Source: Diplolepis rosae
Taxonomy: Eukaryota > Arthropoda > Insecta > Hymenoptera > Diplolepididae
NCBI GenBank assembly: GCA_030998225.1
Contig: JAPYXD010000727.1
Coordinates: forward strand, 7,626,001-7,690,000
DNA length: 64,000 nucleotides
Direction: 5' to 3'
A program made the translations under genes and the position numbers. Numbering within the stretch: position 1 is the stretch's first letter; the number at the start of each line of letters is the position of its first letter. The notes under the pieces are model-generated. The model made no database searches. It was given only the letters and a program-made list of their open reading frames with translations, and was not told the DNA's origin. Of the stretch, positions 11,606-23,004 are shown piece by piece.

Positions 11606-13596
11606 TGATTTCTCTCTTCTAAAAATTATAGGAAGGTAAATTTCATACATAGAAAACTATGTAGAAAAAGACGTAGGAAACTAAGTTAGAAATCATGTCC
11701 TTTCCAATTCCGATTTCCGGTGTAACGTCAGTTCCTATGTAGTCAACTACACCGTGTCTAACGTCGTTTCTTATGTAGTTTCTACGTCTTTTTTATATAG
11801 CTTTTCACGTCTTTTCTTACTTCAGAATTTAAAAAGGCCATTGAACTAAGTATGCTACTAATTTTTTTCTGTAAAATTAATCAAATTCGTTTAGTTTGAG
11901 AAATGTAATTATTTGTTTTTCATATGCAATATTTCGTGTAATTATAAATCTTTGATAATGGTAAACTTCAAGAAATAACTGTACAGACGAATTAGATTTT
12001 ACCTGCTTATCAACTGTTTCTAATCGTTTTGAAATCGTTACATACATTGATATCTTACACTTTTGCTTTTATTTTTCATCAAAAACAGAAGAATTAAATC
12101 ATGATGCTTTTAAAGTACAATTTCAAACTGTTCTGCAGTTTGTGATGAAAAAATGTCAACAATTATCATCCTTTGTTACATTTTGAAAAACAATAATTAA
12201 AAAAGTATTTCTCCTAAACAATTCTAACCTAAGAAAGTTTCCATCGACTTTAATCGAAATAAAATAGATAGAATGATGAATTTAACATTGTTTTCAAAGT
12301 TGGAATTACTATTTTAATTATGTACGGATGAGAAAATTGATCAGTTTCTAATTAAGATATTGGAATAGTTTTTAATACAATTATTCTCAGTTAAATCGAA
12401 AGAATATAAATGTTTATAATAACTAAATTGGTTTATATGTCCAAGGATTACCTTCAAACTAGACCAAATTCAATAAAAGCTTGTCAAAAGAGAAATAAAC
12501 CGATCGTGAATATAAAAAAAGAATTTATATTCTATTATTTATCAAATTTGTGAACAAAATTGGATATATTTTGATGAAAGAAAATTTTTAAGTTTGGTGT
12601 TTCTGGTTTTAATTTTTTGAAAGAAGGCCCCACAAAATTTGGCTAAACAGAATATAGTTACTTGGATTAAACACAAGAAAGAAAAAAAGTTTCGCTATGA
12701 CCAAATATTTTTTTATTAAGGGTAGACTTGACATCACTAATTCAATACAGACAGTCAATCTTTTTAATTAATCGAAAATTGTATTTTTCCGTATTTTGGG
12801 TATTTTTTTTTTAGAAGACTCTAATGTTTCAATAAACTAAAAGTGAAATCTTAAAATAAGTACAAGCATAAGATAAAATTGAAACTCGGTCCACCTCCGA
12901 AAGGCAATACGAAAACAAAGCAAGGTCTCGACATTTTGTGTATTCTCTGTTCTAAAATTAGAAAGGTAAATTTTAAATGAGTAAAACTTTATTTTCAGAT
13001 CTAAGAATCATAATCCAAAAATGAGGTCACTGGAAGAAAACCGCTTTTCTGTGATTTTAAGACCTGAAACGATGTTATCAGTCGCGTCCTAAATAGGAAA
13101 AAATATTATTTTTCATAAAAAGATTTAAAATTTACGAAAAATAATACTTTTAATAACGTTTTTCCTAATAGAATTTTCCCTTAAGGTTGCTTTTTACCAA
13201 ATTCATAAAAATGATTAAAAATACATAAATTATGACTTATTTATTCCGTTAGAATATTTTCTACAACTTTACCATTTCTCATATTCAAAATAGTTAAAAA
13301 ATCTTTAAACATAGTTCCTTTTGAAAAAAATGCTAGTTTGATGCCTGAGGAAAGCGAGGGCAATAATCACACAAGTAAAATTAACTTTTCATTCCCTAGT
13401 TGGGCACGACTTTTTCCTACTGTGGGGTCAAAAAATAATTTTTGTTTACCATGCAGGCGGCAATAAAATGCACTTTATGACTCGCTTATAGGAAAAATTT
13501 ATTTGAATTTCTGTTGGTTTGGCATAGGTTAGTGTACATTTTTTTCATATTAGAGGAGGCGTTGCATGTAACAGAGGCTATTTTTAAAATTATAAC
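11606..13596. other. Non-coding, diverged repeats
   Basis: No gene is seen. At 11640-11830 an imperfect palindrome built on tatgtagaaaaagacgta and its complement looks like a small MITE. The stretch 11860-12420 matches 18440-19030, the interior of a TIR element, and 12535-12960 is the second unit of the diverged direct repeat. The rest is AT-rich and unassigned. Confidence 0.6.
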
Positions 13597-13702
13597 ATGA
13601 AAATGAACATGGAGAAAACCAAAGTGATTGCGTATAGAACAAAATCAGGAAAGAAGCAATTGAACGTTCGAATAGACAATGAAAAAATAGGGGAGATAGT
13701 TT
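13597..13702 (+). pseudogene. Non-LTR retrotransposon (LINE) reverse transcriptase relic
   Basis: About 35 codons read MKMNMEKTKVIAY followed by a basic stretch and NVRIDNEKI. This resembles the segment after the catalytic YADD box in RTE/Jockey-like reverse transcriptases, where a K-x-N-x-x-K-T-K-V motif is conserved. No adjacent reverse transcriptase domains are readable, so this is a short dead fragment. The identification rests on one motif. Confidence 0.45.
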
Positions 13703-13719
13703 ATAAGGCAAAATATACA

Positions 13720-13925
13720 ATATAAAAATTTTTAATTGTTCGAAAAATAGTATATTGTGTATCTAGGAGGTAAAGAGGTAAAGTAGGTCTTTTGGGGCGA
13801 GGACTGAATACATCGGTCGAGTCCCAAAATGACCGACCTCCGTGGTACACGCGATATTTTTTGCAAAATACGTCCTAAAGAAGTATTTCGAGTATTAATC
13901 CCTGCTGTCGCCATCTTGCGGTCCG
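13720..13925. mobile_element. MITE-like fragment
   Basis: It contains an atagtatattgtgtatctagg end resembling the ends of the palindromic MITEs at 23801-24005 and 27878-28045, followed by a short GC-richer interior. It is not clearly bounded on the right. Confidence 0.35.
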
Positions 13926-14238
13926 ATCAAGTATTTGCTTGGGGGGAAATATAATCCATTTTTTGCAACTGTGCAGAGGGCTTAAGAAACAAAAGTAGGA
14001 CATAAGGAACGAAAGTAGGACTTAAGGAAGAAAACAGATACAATATGAATATGCTGGTCGTAAATGGACAACTTTACAGCCGTTCTACAGGGGCTCGAAG
14101 TACTACTTTAGTGCCTGTTTTGCAAAAAAAAATGTTTAACATAAAACGTTAACTTTAATCAATAATTTTAATATAATAATCGTTTTTTTTTCAATAAAAA
14201 TAATTCTAAAAATTTGCAATCAAATTGTTTGTTTATAG

Positions 14239-15426
14239 CAATGATGTGTCAAAATTAAAAACAGCATCATGCACAGATAATAGATGTCTATGGAGTGGTC
14301 CACAAAAAGCTTGCTTAGAACAGTATGATGCCAATCCTTTATCTCATCACAAATGTTACCGAATCGAGCAGAGCGAAACAGCATTTCCAGATGATGTAAA
14401 GATAATGTTTATAATGTTTAAATATAACAAACTTGTAATTTGTACATATTTTAATTTTTTTAAATGATTCTTATCATGGTCAATCTATTTATTTTATCTA
14501 CTTTTGACGATCATTTGGAATATTGTTAATTTATTAAAATAAATGATAGAATATTCTTTTCTTTTTGAATTTAATTATAAATATAGACGGCACACTTGCT
14601 CCGCTAAAAACAACAACTGATCCTTTATCACCTGATTACCTTCTTCTTATTGAAAAACTTTTCAAACATCAATCGTCCTCAGAATTCTTTTCTGTTTGAT
14701 CCAAGATACCTTATAAACTGCAAGAATGTTGTCGGCATGAAATAGATAATAAACTTGATGAGGACCCTTTCTATATTTGTATAGAGAGTAAAAAATTTTG
14801 GAGTGTTTGGCAGAATGCGAGACAATATCGGATTACTGGTTCAAGATGCTATGCTATATTTACATATAGTAAAAATCGTAAAGCTGATTGGGAAAATAAG
14901 ACATTAAAATATTTTAATTCTGATAACGATAAATCTAATAAATTTACGAATCATGGAATAAAATTTGAGCCTCTTGCTCGAAAAATATATGAAGATAAAT
15001 TAGGAATCAAAGTTTTCCAGTGTGGTCTTGTCATCTCAAGTATGAATCCATGGCCCGGATACTCTCCCGATGGAATAGTATTTGAAAAAGACGTACCAAT
15101 TAAATTGATTGAAATAAAATGCCCATATTTAGGTAAAACAGATAATATAAATGTCGTCATTCAAAATTTAGCTTATCTTCGAAAAGATGAAGATAATAAT
15201 TTTGTTTTAAAACAAAAACATACTTATTACGCCCAAATACAATTTGGAATGGCTTTATTAAATTTAAAAAAAAAACAGATTTTATTTTCTTTGCACCATA
15301 TGATAAAAGCATAAAGATTGTTACAGTCGACTTTGATAAAGAGTTTGCTAAGGATTTATTATTCTCTTTGAAATCATCATTTTTTAACATGTCGCATTAT
15401 TTATGTAAGGATAAAAAAAATGGTTA
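14239..15426 (+). pseudogene. YqaJ-type exonuclease of an ISL2EU-like transposon, broken
   Basis: The reading frame resembles the YqaJ/lambda-exonuclease-like proteins found beside DDE transposases in ISL2EU-type elements. A first segment (14239-14395) has a Cys-rich SCTDNRCLW motif. After a probable intron (14396-14586), the nuclease part runs from about 14640. It shows the N-terminal WQNARQYRITGSRCY motif, an acidic GIKFEPLA box, GYSPDG and IEIKCP, which together supply the expected E, D and E-x-K metal-binding residues. The frame is broken by a TGA at 14697-14699 and by a shift in the A10 run at 15266-15275. Past that run the frame continues to a stop at 15424-15426. The exon 1-exon 2 phase does not match cleanly. 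It converges on the transposase at 15585-16262. Confidence 0.7.
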
Positions 15427-15584
15427 AAAAAGTTACTCAAATATTTTCAAAGTTTCATCTAATTTTAATAATTTACTATTATTTATTGCAAAATGTATTG
15501 AATGTTTATTGAGTTGATGTATGAAAATTGTTTTGGACAATAAATTAATTAATTTATCAGATATTTATAGAAAAACAAACTAAA

Positions 15585-16262
15585 TTAACAGTGAAACTTG
15601 TCGATGTTTAAAATTGGTATGTTCATATTTACTAGCGCAGCAATTACATTCATTATTTTGTCAGCATGGGCAACTAAACCACTTGGCATTTTTGATCCCA
15701 AAACTTTGAAAACTTTTAATCTCTGATTTGAACGTTCAATATGAACTCTTGATCTTGCAATATTTGCACTTATTCGAGCTTGTTCCTTTGAGAATTGATT
15801 TTTTTCTTCTTTGAATGGCGGTCGAATAAGTTTGACATCGTTTTTTTACATAATTTGTCTATTCTAATACCTTTATCGACCATTATCGCGTCTCCTTTTT
15901 CTAACAAATCTAGTATATTTGACTGTTCAAAAATAGCATCATCCGAAATTTTACCGCCATATGCTTTGCTAACAAATGATATCATACCTCCAGGAGTGAC
16001 TCCAGTCATGAATTTGGTTGTAAAATCACTCTTGTAACGAGAATATGTAGCTTGTTGACAACATAGTTCTTTTGGTTTTTGAATATGCATTTCTGTACAA
16101 TCCAATACAATCCTTACGTCAGCAAAGTCTCTAAAGCACAGTGGAATATTTTTTGATATTTCTTCTTTATTCGGAAAATATACCGCACTTTTCAAACAAT
16201 TTTTCAACTTATCAATCATGCCAAGAATAATTTTTCGACATTGCGATACTGAAGCATATTTG
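15585..16262 (-). pseudogene. DDE_4-type transposase, C-terminal part (ISL2EU-like)
   Basis: This is the catalytic part of a DDE superfamily endonuclease related to PIF/Harbinger-ISL2EU transposases. The first acidic residue lies in VLDCTE, the second in MVDKG, and the third in RVHIER, so the triad is retained. Conserved YKSDFTTKF-like and GKISDDAIFEQS-like stretches stand between them. The frame shifts once, at the run of seven T on the plus strand (15841-15847). After that the C-terminus reads cleanly to a TAA at 15585-15587. The N-terminus is missing: the frame stops matching at about 16262 where unrelated sequence begins. It is tail-to-tail with a YqaJ gene, the arrangement expected of a two-gene element. 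Confidence 0.75.
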
Positions 16263-16411
16263 AATAATGCTCTTAAGGGGTTACCCTACTATCTTTGCAA
16301 GTTTAAAAACTTTCGTTTTTTCCATGGAAAAATTAATTTAAAATGTTCAATCTTTTTACACATTACAGAAGAGGTTTAACACTTGTACAACAGATTTTAC
16401 AACAGATTTTT

Positions 16412-17803
16412 ACATTCTCATCATGGATGAGAAAGTATTGGTTTTATGTGAAAAATGACTTTCGAAATTTTCATCAAATCTTTACGTTTTGAGACCCCCT
16501 GAGTCAGAAAAAATGGTTTTTACGAAAGTGTCTGTCTGTAGGTCGTGTGCGGCATAACTCTCGATAGAATTATCAGATTGAATTGAGCTTTGGTACACTT
16601 TATCGGAGCCGAAAAAGTAAGGACAAGTTCGTTAACCAGCCACATCCAATCAAAATTGAGGGATGGAGCACTACTTTTGTGTTTTTGAAAATAATTTTTT
16701 GAAAAAATCAAAAATTCCAATCCCGGTTTTTAATAGTGCTCATAAATCTCTACAAATTATCCTGAAAACATTTTTTGATTATATCAAAATTAGAAATGTT
16801 ACAGCATATTCAAATTCCAAAAAAGTCAATATCAAAATTCCATTTTCCAGTTAAATTATACGAGATATGAAAAAACGTTATGATACAATATTATTGAATA
16901 CATAAAGACCTACAAATTTGAATTATAACATTTTTTCATAAGATGCATATTTTTCTTTTTAATTAAAAAAAAAACTATTGAAAATCCAAAATTCAATTTT
17001 TTAACAATAATATTGGAAATACCAAAAAAACGTAAGAATACAAAGTTGTTCGTTTTAAAAAGATCTACAATTTTTTTCTGACACAGTTTCTGATAAAAGA
17101 TATATTTTTCGTTTCAATTCCCAAAAATACGATAAAAATGAAAAAATTCCATTTTTTAGACAAAATATGTGAGATGCAAAAAAAACATTTAGATGGAAAA
17201 TTATTTGCCTAAATGAGGTCTACAAATTCTGATAAAGAAATTTCGGGACAGGATGTATATTTTATGTTTTGATTTTTAATATTGAAAAAATTCGATTTTT
17301 TTCACCAAAATATGTGAGATACGAAATAAGCGTTGTTCTGCAAAATCGTTTCCTTAAATAAAGTCTACGATTGTTTTTCCTTTTTAGATATGTGGAAGAA
17401 AGTAAATTCTTTTAATCATGTAATTTATTAAAAAGTTATACTGAAATGTATACAGAAAATCGAGCGCGAAGCGCGAGTGTCATGATGAGAATGTGTTCCT
17501 TAAGGCCGATAGAGCCTTAAGTAAATTGAATTTCCTGTTTCACTTAAATTCAAAAAGAAATTCAGTGACTTTGAGAAAATGTGTAATTCACATCATCTGT
17601 AATATTATTATAAAATTGGTTTGAGCTTCAGTATCAAAATATAAGAAAAAACTTAAATGTATGCGAAGAGCACAAGACCGAGCGCGAAGCGCGAGGTCTA
17701 GAAAGAACGGAGCGCGCAGCGCGACGATCGAATCGCGCGCCCTAGGCGCGCTCAAACTTGCGAGCGAAGCGCGCGATGAGAATGTGCCCGCGAAGCGGGC
17801 AGA
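16412..17803. mobile_element. Helentron-like (HINE-type) element, short copy
   Basis: It shares both ends with the large copy at 4647-10920: ACATTCTCATCATGG at the left, and GATGAGAATG plus the TGCCCGC/GCGGGCA hairpin at the right, before a T run. Its interior is uninterrupted, which shows that the minisatellite element of the large copy is an insertion. GAGCGCGAAGCGCGA repeats lie near the 3' end. It has no coding capacity. Confidence 0.75.
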
Positions 17804-18361
17804 TTTTTTATTTTTATTTTGTGTGAAAAATCTGGCTGACCCAGCTGCCTAAAGTTTACCCTGCTGAGAACTGACTGACACGATATCTCCACTTTCAAGA
17901 GCCTGAGAGCAAAAATTCTGCCATATTATTAAAAAGTAACCCTTCTGCTATAGCCGGGACCTCAATGAAAAAAAATCCGATGAAAAATAAGAAAATGACT
18001 GATACTTAAAGTTTTTAATCCCTTTTTGAAACTTAAATTGTTTAAAACAACATAGTTAATATGATTAAATATTTCTAATTCTGCTTCCAGCTATAGCTGT
18101 ATATGTGTAGAATATTCCATGAAAATTTGAGCTTGATCGGTCAAATAGTTTTTTCTAAATCATGTCCGCCAGGTCGAAAAACATTGTTTCGAGAAAAACG
18201 CTATTTACTTTTTTTTACCAAAATACTCTGTAAGAGCAGTGATTTTTACACCTGTTCTCGAAATTTCTGACGAAAATAGTGTTTCCTATAGCATTTCTAC
18301 ACATGTCTACTAGAAGAATCTGTGATTTTTAAAAAATCGATTTTTTCAAAAAAAAAAATGG
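17804..18361. other. Unassigned AT-rich interval
   Basis: No gene, RNA or repeat structure is recognised here. Confidence 0.5.
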
Positions 18362-19320
18362 TACACTGAAAGAAATCCTATTAGTTGTGCTGACTAAAAG
18401 GTCACAACTATATATTTTTAGTAAGCAATACCAAAAATTTTGTAAATGCTACTAATTTTTTTTTTAAATTGATCAAATTCATTTATTTTGAGGAATGTAA
18501 ATATTTTATTTCCATACGCAATATTTCGTGTGTAAACATGACTTGCAATTCTTTGGTAATAGTAAACTTCAAGAAATAATTGTACAGACGAATTACATTT
18601 CACCTGCTTATCAACTGTTTTGAATCGTTTTAAAATCGTTACATATATTGATTTCTTAAAATTTTGTTTTTGTTCTTCATCAAAATGAGAAGAATTAAAT
18701 CATGGTAATTTTAAAGTATAATTGTAAACTGTTGTGCAGTTTTTGATGAAAAACCTCTCAACAATTATCATCCTTTGTTACATTTTGAAAAACAATAATT
18801 AAAAAAGTTTTTCTCCTAAACAATTCTAACCTAAGAAAGTTCCCATCGACATTAACAAAAATAAAATAGATAAAATGGTAAATTTAACATTTTTTTCAAT
18901 GTTGCAATTACTATTTTAATCTTGTACGGATGAAAAAAATTAATCAGTTTCTAATTAAGATATTGGAATAGTTTTTGATACAACTTTTCTCCGTTATGTC
19001 GAAAAAATATATTTTTTTGTAATAACTACACTGGACAAATAGTAAAAGCAATTAACGCAATTAGTAAGTTTTACAAAAACGTATTGGTAACATCTATTAT
19101 AAGCTCGATAAAATGTGGGAATGCATGAAAATAGTCGCAGCTACAAAACGGACCGACTAATCGGATTTTGTAAGTTTTACTAAAAATTTTAATCATTGCT
19201 ACTCAGTTAATATTGCTGTAAGAACTAAGGTGCTTAGATGATACAGACTATAAATCATACTTGTGACCCTTTTTTACAAAAAAAAATAGGTAACCACGAC
19301 TAATACTTTCTCTCAGTGTA
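18362..19320. mobile_element. TIR element with TACACTGAAAGAAAT ends
   Basis: The left end TACACTGAAAGAAAT and the right end ACTTTCTCTCAGTGTA are inverted copies. The length of 959 bp is almost identical to the similarly ended element at 2414-3373, although the interiors differ. The interior 18440-19030 matches 11860-12420. It is non-coding. Confidence 0.6.
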
Positions 19321-19353
19321 GAGTAACCCCTTAAAATTGCATATGATACATTA

Positions 19354-19823
19354 CACAGGCACACAAAAAAAACCAAGTCTCTGATATTTGAACGCGACAC
19401 ATATGTTCCCATGTAATTTGATCCGCTGATCACGAATCCGCGGTCCAATTGACCCCATGACATCTGGGTCAAGGGCATTTGAAGGTCAAAATTGAACACA
19501 CACATTTGAGTTGAAAAAAATGACTAATCTTTATGTTTTTTGGGTCGCTGAATAATAATTCGAGGTCGGTTTGACCTCAAGTAGTAAAGGTCAAGGTCAT
19601 TTGAAGGTCAAACGTGTTTATTTTGGAAATAATGCATTTTTGACTGCAGATTCTGAAAGAACGGAAAATTTTACGTCCAAAACTGTATTTTTTAATTTTT
19701 TTAATATGATCCAAAGGTCATTTCAAGGTCATTATAAGTGGTGATGTGGAGAATCAATTTAATCACTGCAAAAATACGAAAATATGGTTCCCTTCACCTA
19801 AACTATTGCGGTAATATATTTTG
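19354..19823. repeat. Left TIR with AAGGTCA motif array
   Basis: The inverted partner is 22270-22747. It contains closely spaced AAGGTCA or TGACCT half-sites, for example tcaaggtcatttgaaggtca, in both orientations at about 19440-19620 and 19715-19735. Such motifs match nuclear-receptor half-sites, but in a TIR they may equally be transposase-binding subterminal repeats. Confidence 0.8.
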
Positions 19824-19935
19824 GTGATCGTTGAACCAGAATACAAGGTTCGTCTGTCTCCTCAAGGACAAGATAAGGGTCGCCCCATCAAGGTAAAAAA
19901 AGAACTGAATCTCTGCAGAACTATAAATATGAGAC

Positions 19936-21780
19936 TTAGCTATTGTTTTTTCTTCTATAACGCTTTCTTTTACTTTCGAAGGATCTGTGTAGCGGATTTC
20001 TAATTCTTTTTGCGCTCTCGTCATCTTCTTCATCATCTGACACTCGATCTCTTTTCAGTAACCAACAGTAGTCCGCCAACATATTTACGTCCCATTTCCC
20101 TTGCCATCTAGTTTCAGCCTCTTTCAGATCTTGATGGAACCGTTCCCCTTGTTCTTCGCTGTAATCTCCCAAGTTATCAGGGAAATAGCTGAGATGAGCA
20201 TCCATAAAATGAACTTTGTGACTCATCAAACATCCCAAACACTTATAGTTTCTTATCATATTTGCTACAATAGTTTTGTAGTCATCGCTTTTGTTATTTC
20301 CCAAAAAGTTCTGACAAACATCTCGGAAACTGAGCTATGCAGCTTTCTCTAAGTCATTCATGGTATCAATGAATTTTTCATCGTTAAACATTTTACGGAT
20401 TTGAGGTCCATCGAATATCCCTTCCTTCAACTTCGCTTCACTTAATCGAGGGAATCGCTCCACTAAGTACTTAAAACATTTTTCACCTTTATCCAACGCT
20501 TTGACAAACTGTTTCATCAGCCCAAGTTTTATGTGAAGAGGCGGAAGTAAAACTTTTGAGGGATCAACTAAAGGCAGTTTCAGTATATTGTAACTTCCAG
20601 GAACTAGTTGTGCTCTTGATTGCCAATTTTTTTTTACATAATGGTTTTCGCGATCTCTACTATCCCATAAACATAGGAAGCAGGGATACTTTGTAAATCC
20701 TGACTGTTGACCAAGAAGAATCGTTATTATTTTTTAGATCGCCACAAATCTGCCAATTATGTTCTTTATATCGTATTTTATCCAATACGTATTCCACATT
20801 TTCGTAACTTTCTTTCAATTGCGTTGAGTGCGCTAAAGGTAGACTTGCGTACCCATTTCCATTATTGAGAAGCACTGCCTTCAGACTCCGTTTTGAGGAA
20901 TCTATAAACAATCTCCATTCTTCAGGAACATAAATACCTTCTTTCATTTCGTTCATCAAACCTAAAACATCTGTGCAATATACCAGAGTGCCTTCTTCGT
21001 CTTTCTTGAAATATTGACGGAATTGTTATTCTCTATTTCTGTAGACTGATGACTTCGTTCCCCGTTCAAGCATTCCTCGATTTTTCAACACAGCGGCCAT
21101 GTATTCAGAAGCATCTTTAGGAAGCCCCATATCCCTGATAAAATTACTTAAACTTTCTTGATTGAATAGTTTTACAGGTTTATTTTTTTCCTCCCTCAAT
21201 TTTGGAACATATTCTTCTTCATGATCATCTTGGTCGGAGCTATCGAGAGATTCTTCTACACTGTCAAACCATTCCTCCCTATCAGTTTCTTTACTCGTTG
21301 AAGCTTCATTCATTGATGGACTCGTATCCATTTTTTCGTCAGCACACTCTACCCTAGATTTTGCTGGGTACAACGGAAGATACTAGTGCGTATGATATCT
21401 GTGACTTTGTTTTAACGTTGAATCCTTTAACATTGATATTGCAAAAATAACAATCTTTCTCGGATTCAGGTATTGACCATATTACTGGTGAAGTATATTT
21501 CAAAATTTTATCATTTCTGGTTTTATCCCATCGGATAAGCATATTAACAAGAGCAGCAAATAGTTTCTGGAGCAAACGTTGAATTTTGAACAGAAAGTTC
21601 TTTTTTATAACATTTCTCATATATATCTGTACATTTTTTATTCATTGACCTACGATATTTGCTTACTTCATATTTCCCGCAAACGTAACAAAAAATATTT
21701 TTATTAGTGCCACAAAAAGTGGCTTGCAGCATCTTCAATTCTTCTTGTAGCATCATACTCCTTATTAGCCAAGTCACCAA
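19936..21780 (-). pseudogene. Decayed copy of an arthropod-wide repeated gene, transposon-borne
   Basis: I recognise the protein as a family present in many copies in arthropod genomes, usually annotated as uncharacterized. Its signatures are here in order. First are two zinc-knuckle-like pairs (CYVCGKYE ... CCSC, about 21700-21540) and CYFCNINVKG. Next come WRLFIDSSKRSLKAVLLNNG and a QICGDLK box. Then TKYPCFLCLWD, PPLHIKLGLMKQFVKAL and KLKEGIFDGPQIRK. The end has SEEQGERFHQD and NMLADYCW, followed by a basic tail. The frame is broken at least five times. There are shifts near 21550, 21370 and 20690, a TAA at about 21026-21028, and a TAG near 20332 where the family has Trp. The biochemical function of the family is unknown to me. 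Its position inside TIRs suggests that it serves the transposon. Confidence 0.8.
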
Positions 21781-21784
21781 CTAG

Positions 21785-22015
21785 TAAAGAGCTGCGGTCA
21801 CTTGATGACGATGATTGCGGGCCCGCTTGCTCACCCTGACCAACCGCCGATACTGGGCATCCAAGACCCTGCATCGTAGACTTTCCTGTGCCAGCCATGA
21901 CGGCGTCATGCCTTCACCCCAGGGCTTAGCCGGAAAACAAACAAGAAAAACAAAGCCGTTTCCGCCGTCACCACGTGGAGGTGCCCTGGGTGCTGACACA
22001 AGATAGGTATTACTG
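21785..22015. other. GC-rich island at 5' side of the transposon gene
   Basis: About 230 bp of markedly higher GC than anything around it, with CCAGCCATGACGGCGTC and CACGTGGAGGTGCCCTGGG-type sequence. It lies between the start of the decayed gene and the right TIR. No frame in it matches a family known to me. It may be a captured exon, a small inserted element or the original promoter. Confidence 0.5.
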
Positions 22016-22269
22016 ATAGATACTACTCCGTTCTTTCAGAATCTGGAGTCAAAAATGCAGTTTCTTTTCAAAATAAACAAGTTTGACCTTAAATTGACCT
22101 TGACCTTCACAGCTTGAGATCAAACCGACCTCAAATTCGAATTCAGCGAACCAAAAAACATAATGATAAGTAGTTTATTCCACTAAAACGATATTTTTCC
22201 CAATTTCGACCTTCAAATGCCCTTGACCCAGGTGTGATGGGGTCAAAAAGACCTCGTATTCTGATCCAG

Positions 22270-22747
22270 CAACCACCAAAATATATTACCACAGTAGTTT
22301 AGGTAAAGGAAATCATATTTTCGTATTTTTGCAGTGATTAAATTGATTCTCCACATCACCACTTATAATGACCTTGAAATGACCTTTGGATCATATTAAA
22401 AAAAATTAAAAAATACAGTTTTGGACGTAAAATTTTCCGTTCTTTCAGAATCTGCAGTCAAAAATGCATTATTTCCAAAATAAACACGTTTGACCTTCAA
22501 ATGACCTTGACCTTTACTACTTGAGGTCAAACCGACCTCGAATTATTATTCAGCGACCCAAAAAACATAAAGATTAGTCATTTTTTTCAACTCAAATGTG
22601 TGTGTTCAATTTTGAACTTCAAATGCCCTTGACCCAGATGTCATGGGGTCAATTGGACCGCGTATTCGTGATCAGCGGATCAAATTACATGGGAACATAT
22701 GTGTCGCGTTCAAATATCAGAGACTTGGTTTTTTTTGTGTGCCTGTG
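22270..22747. repeat. Right TIR with TGACCTT motif array
   Basis: Inverted partner of 19354-19823. It contains the same TGACCTTCAAATGACCTTGA-type clusters and ends in GTGTGCCTGTG before the TTA target copy. Confidence 0.8.
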
Positions 22748-23004
22748 TTATTTATGTTTTAGTTTCATAAATGTCATTACGATTTTACTCCAAAGATTCA
22801 TAGTTTTGGACTTATATTTGGCGTAACCAATCTCGACAATCTTTATCAAAGTATTTAGAATTTTAAAATTTGCAATCCCAGTTAACGTATTTAGTTCTGA
22901 GTCAGTTTTGATAGTATCAATAATCAACTATTAAGTCTCCGCTAGTCACTTGCGTGCCATAATCCGATAATTTTTTTCAGAGGGTAGGAAGGGATTAGGT
23001 TCAT

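Larger units (their letters stand above)
19354..22747. mobile_element. 3.4 kb TIR transposon with TTA target duplication
   Basis: Long TIRs (about 19354-19823 and 22270-22747) begin CACAGGCACACAAAAAAAAC and are flanked on both sides by TTA (19351-19353, 22748-22750), read as a 3-bp target duplication. The arms carry many TGACCTTGACCT/AGGTCAAGGTCA motifs. The right arm has an extra diverged copy of part of itself at about 22030-22270. The interior carries one decayed gene on the minus strand. Superfamily assignment is left open: a TTA duplication is known for PIF/Harbinger and some CACTA relatives, but the encoded protein does not look like their transposases. Confidence 0.75.

Noticed and set aside
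19354..19823. AAGGTCA clusters as a genuine hormone-response enhancer
   Set aside because: They are duplicated inside transposon TIRs with no neighbouring intact gene. Binding sites for the transposon protein are at least as likely, so they are reported only as a motif array.
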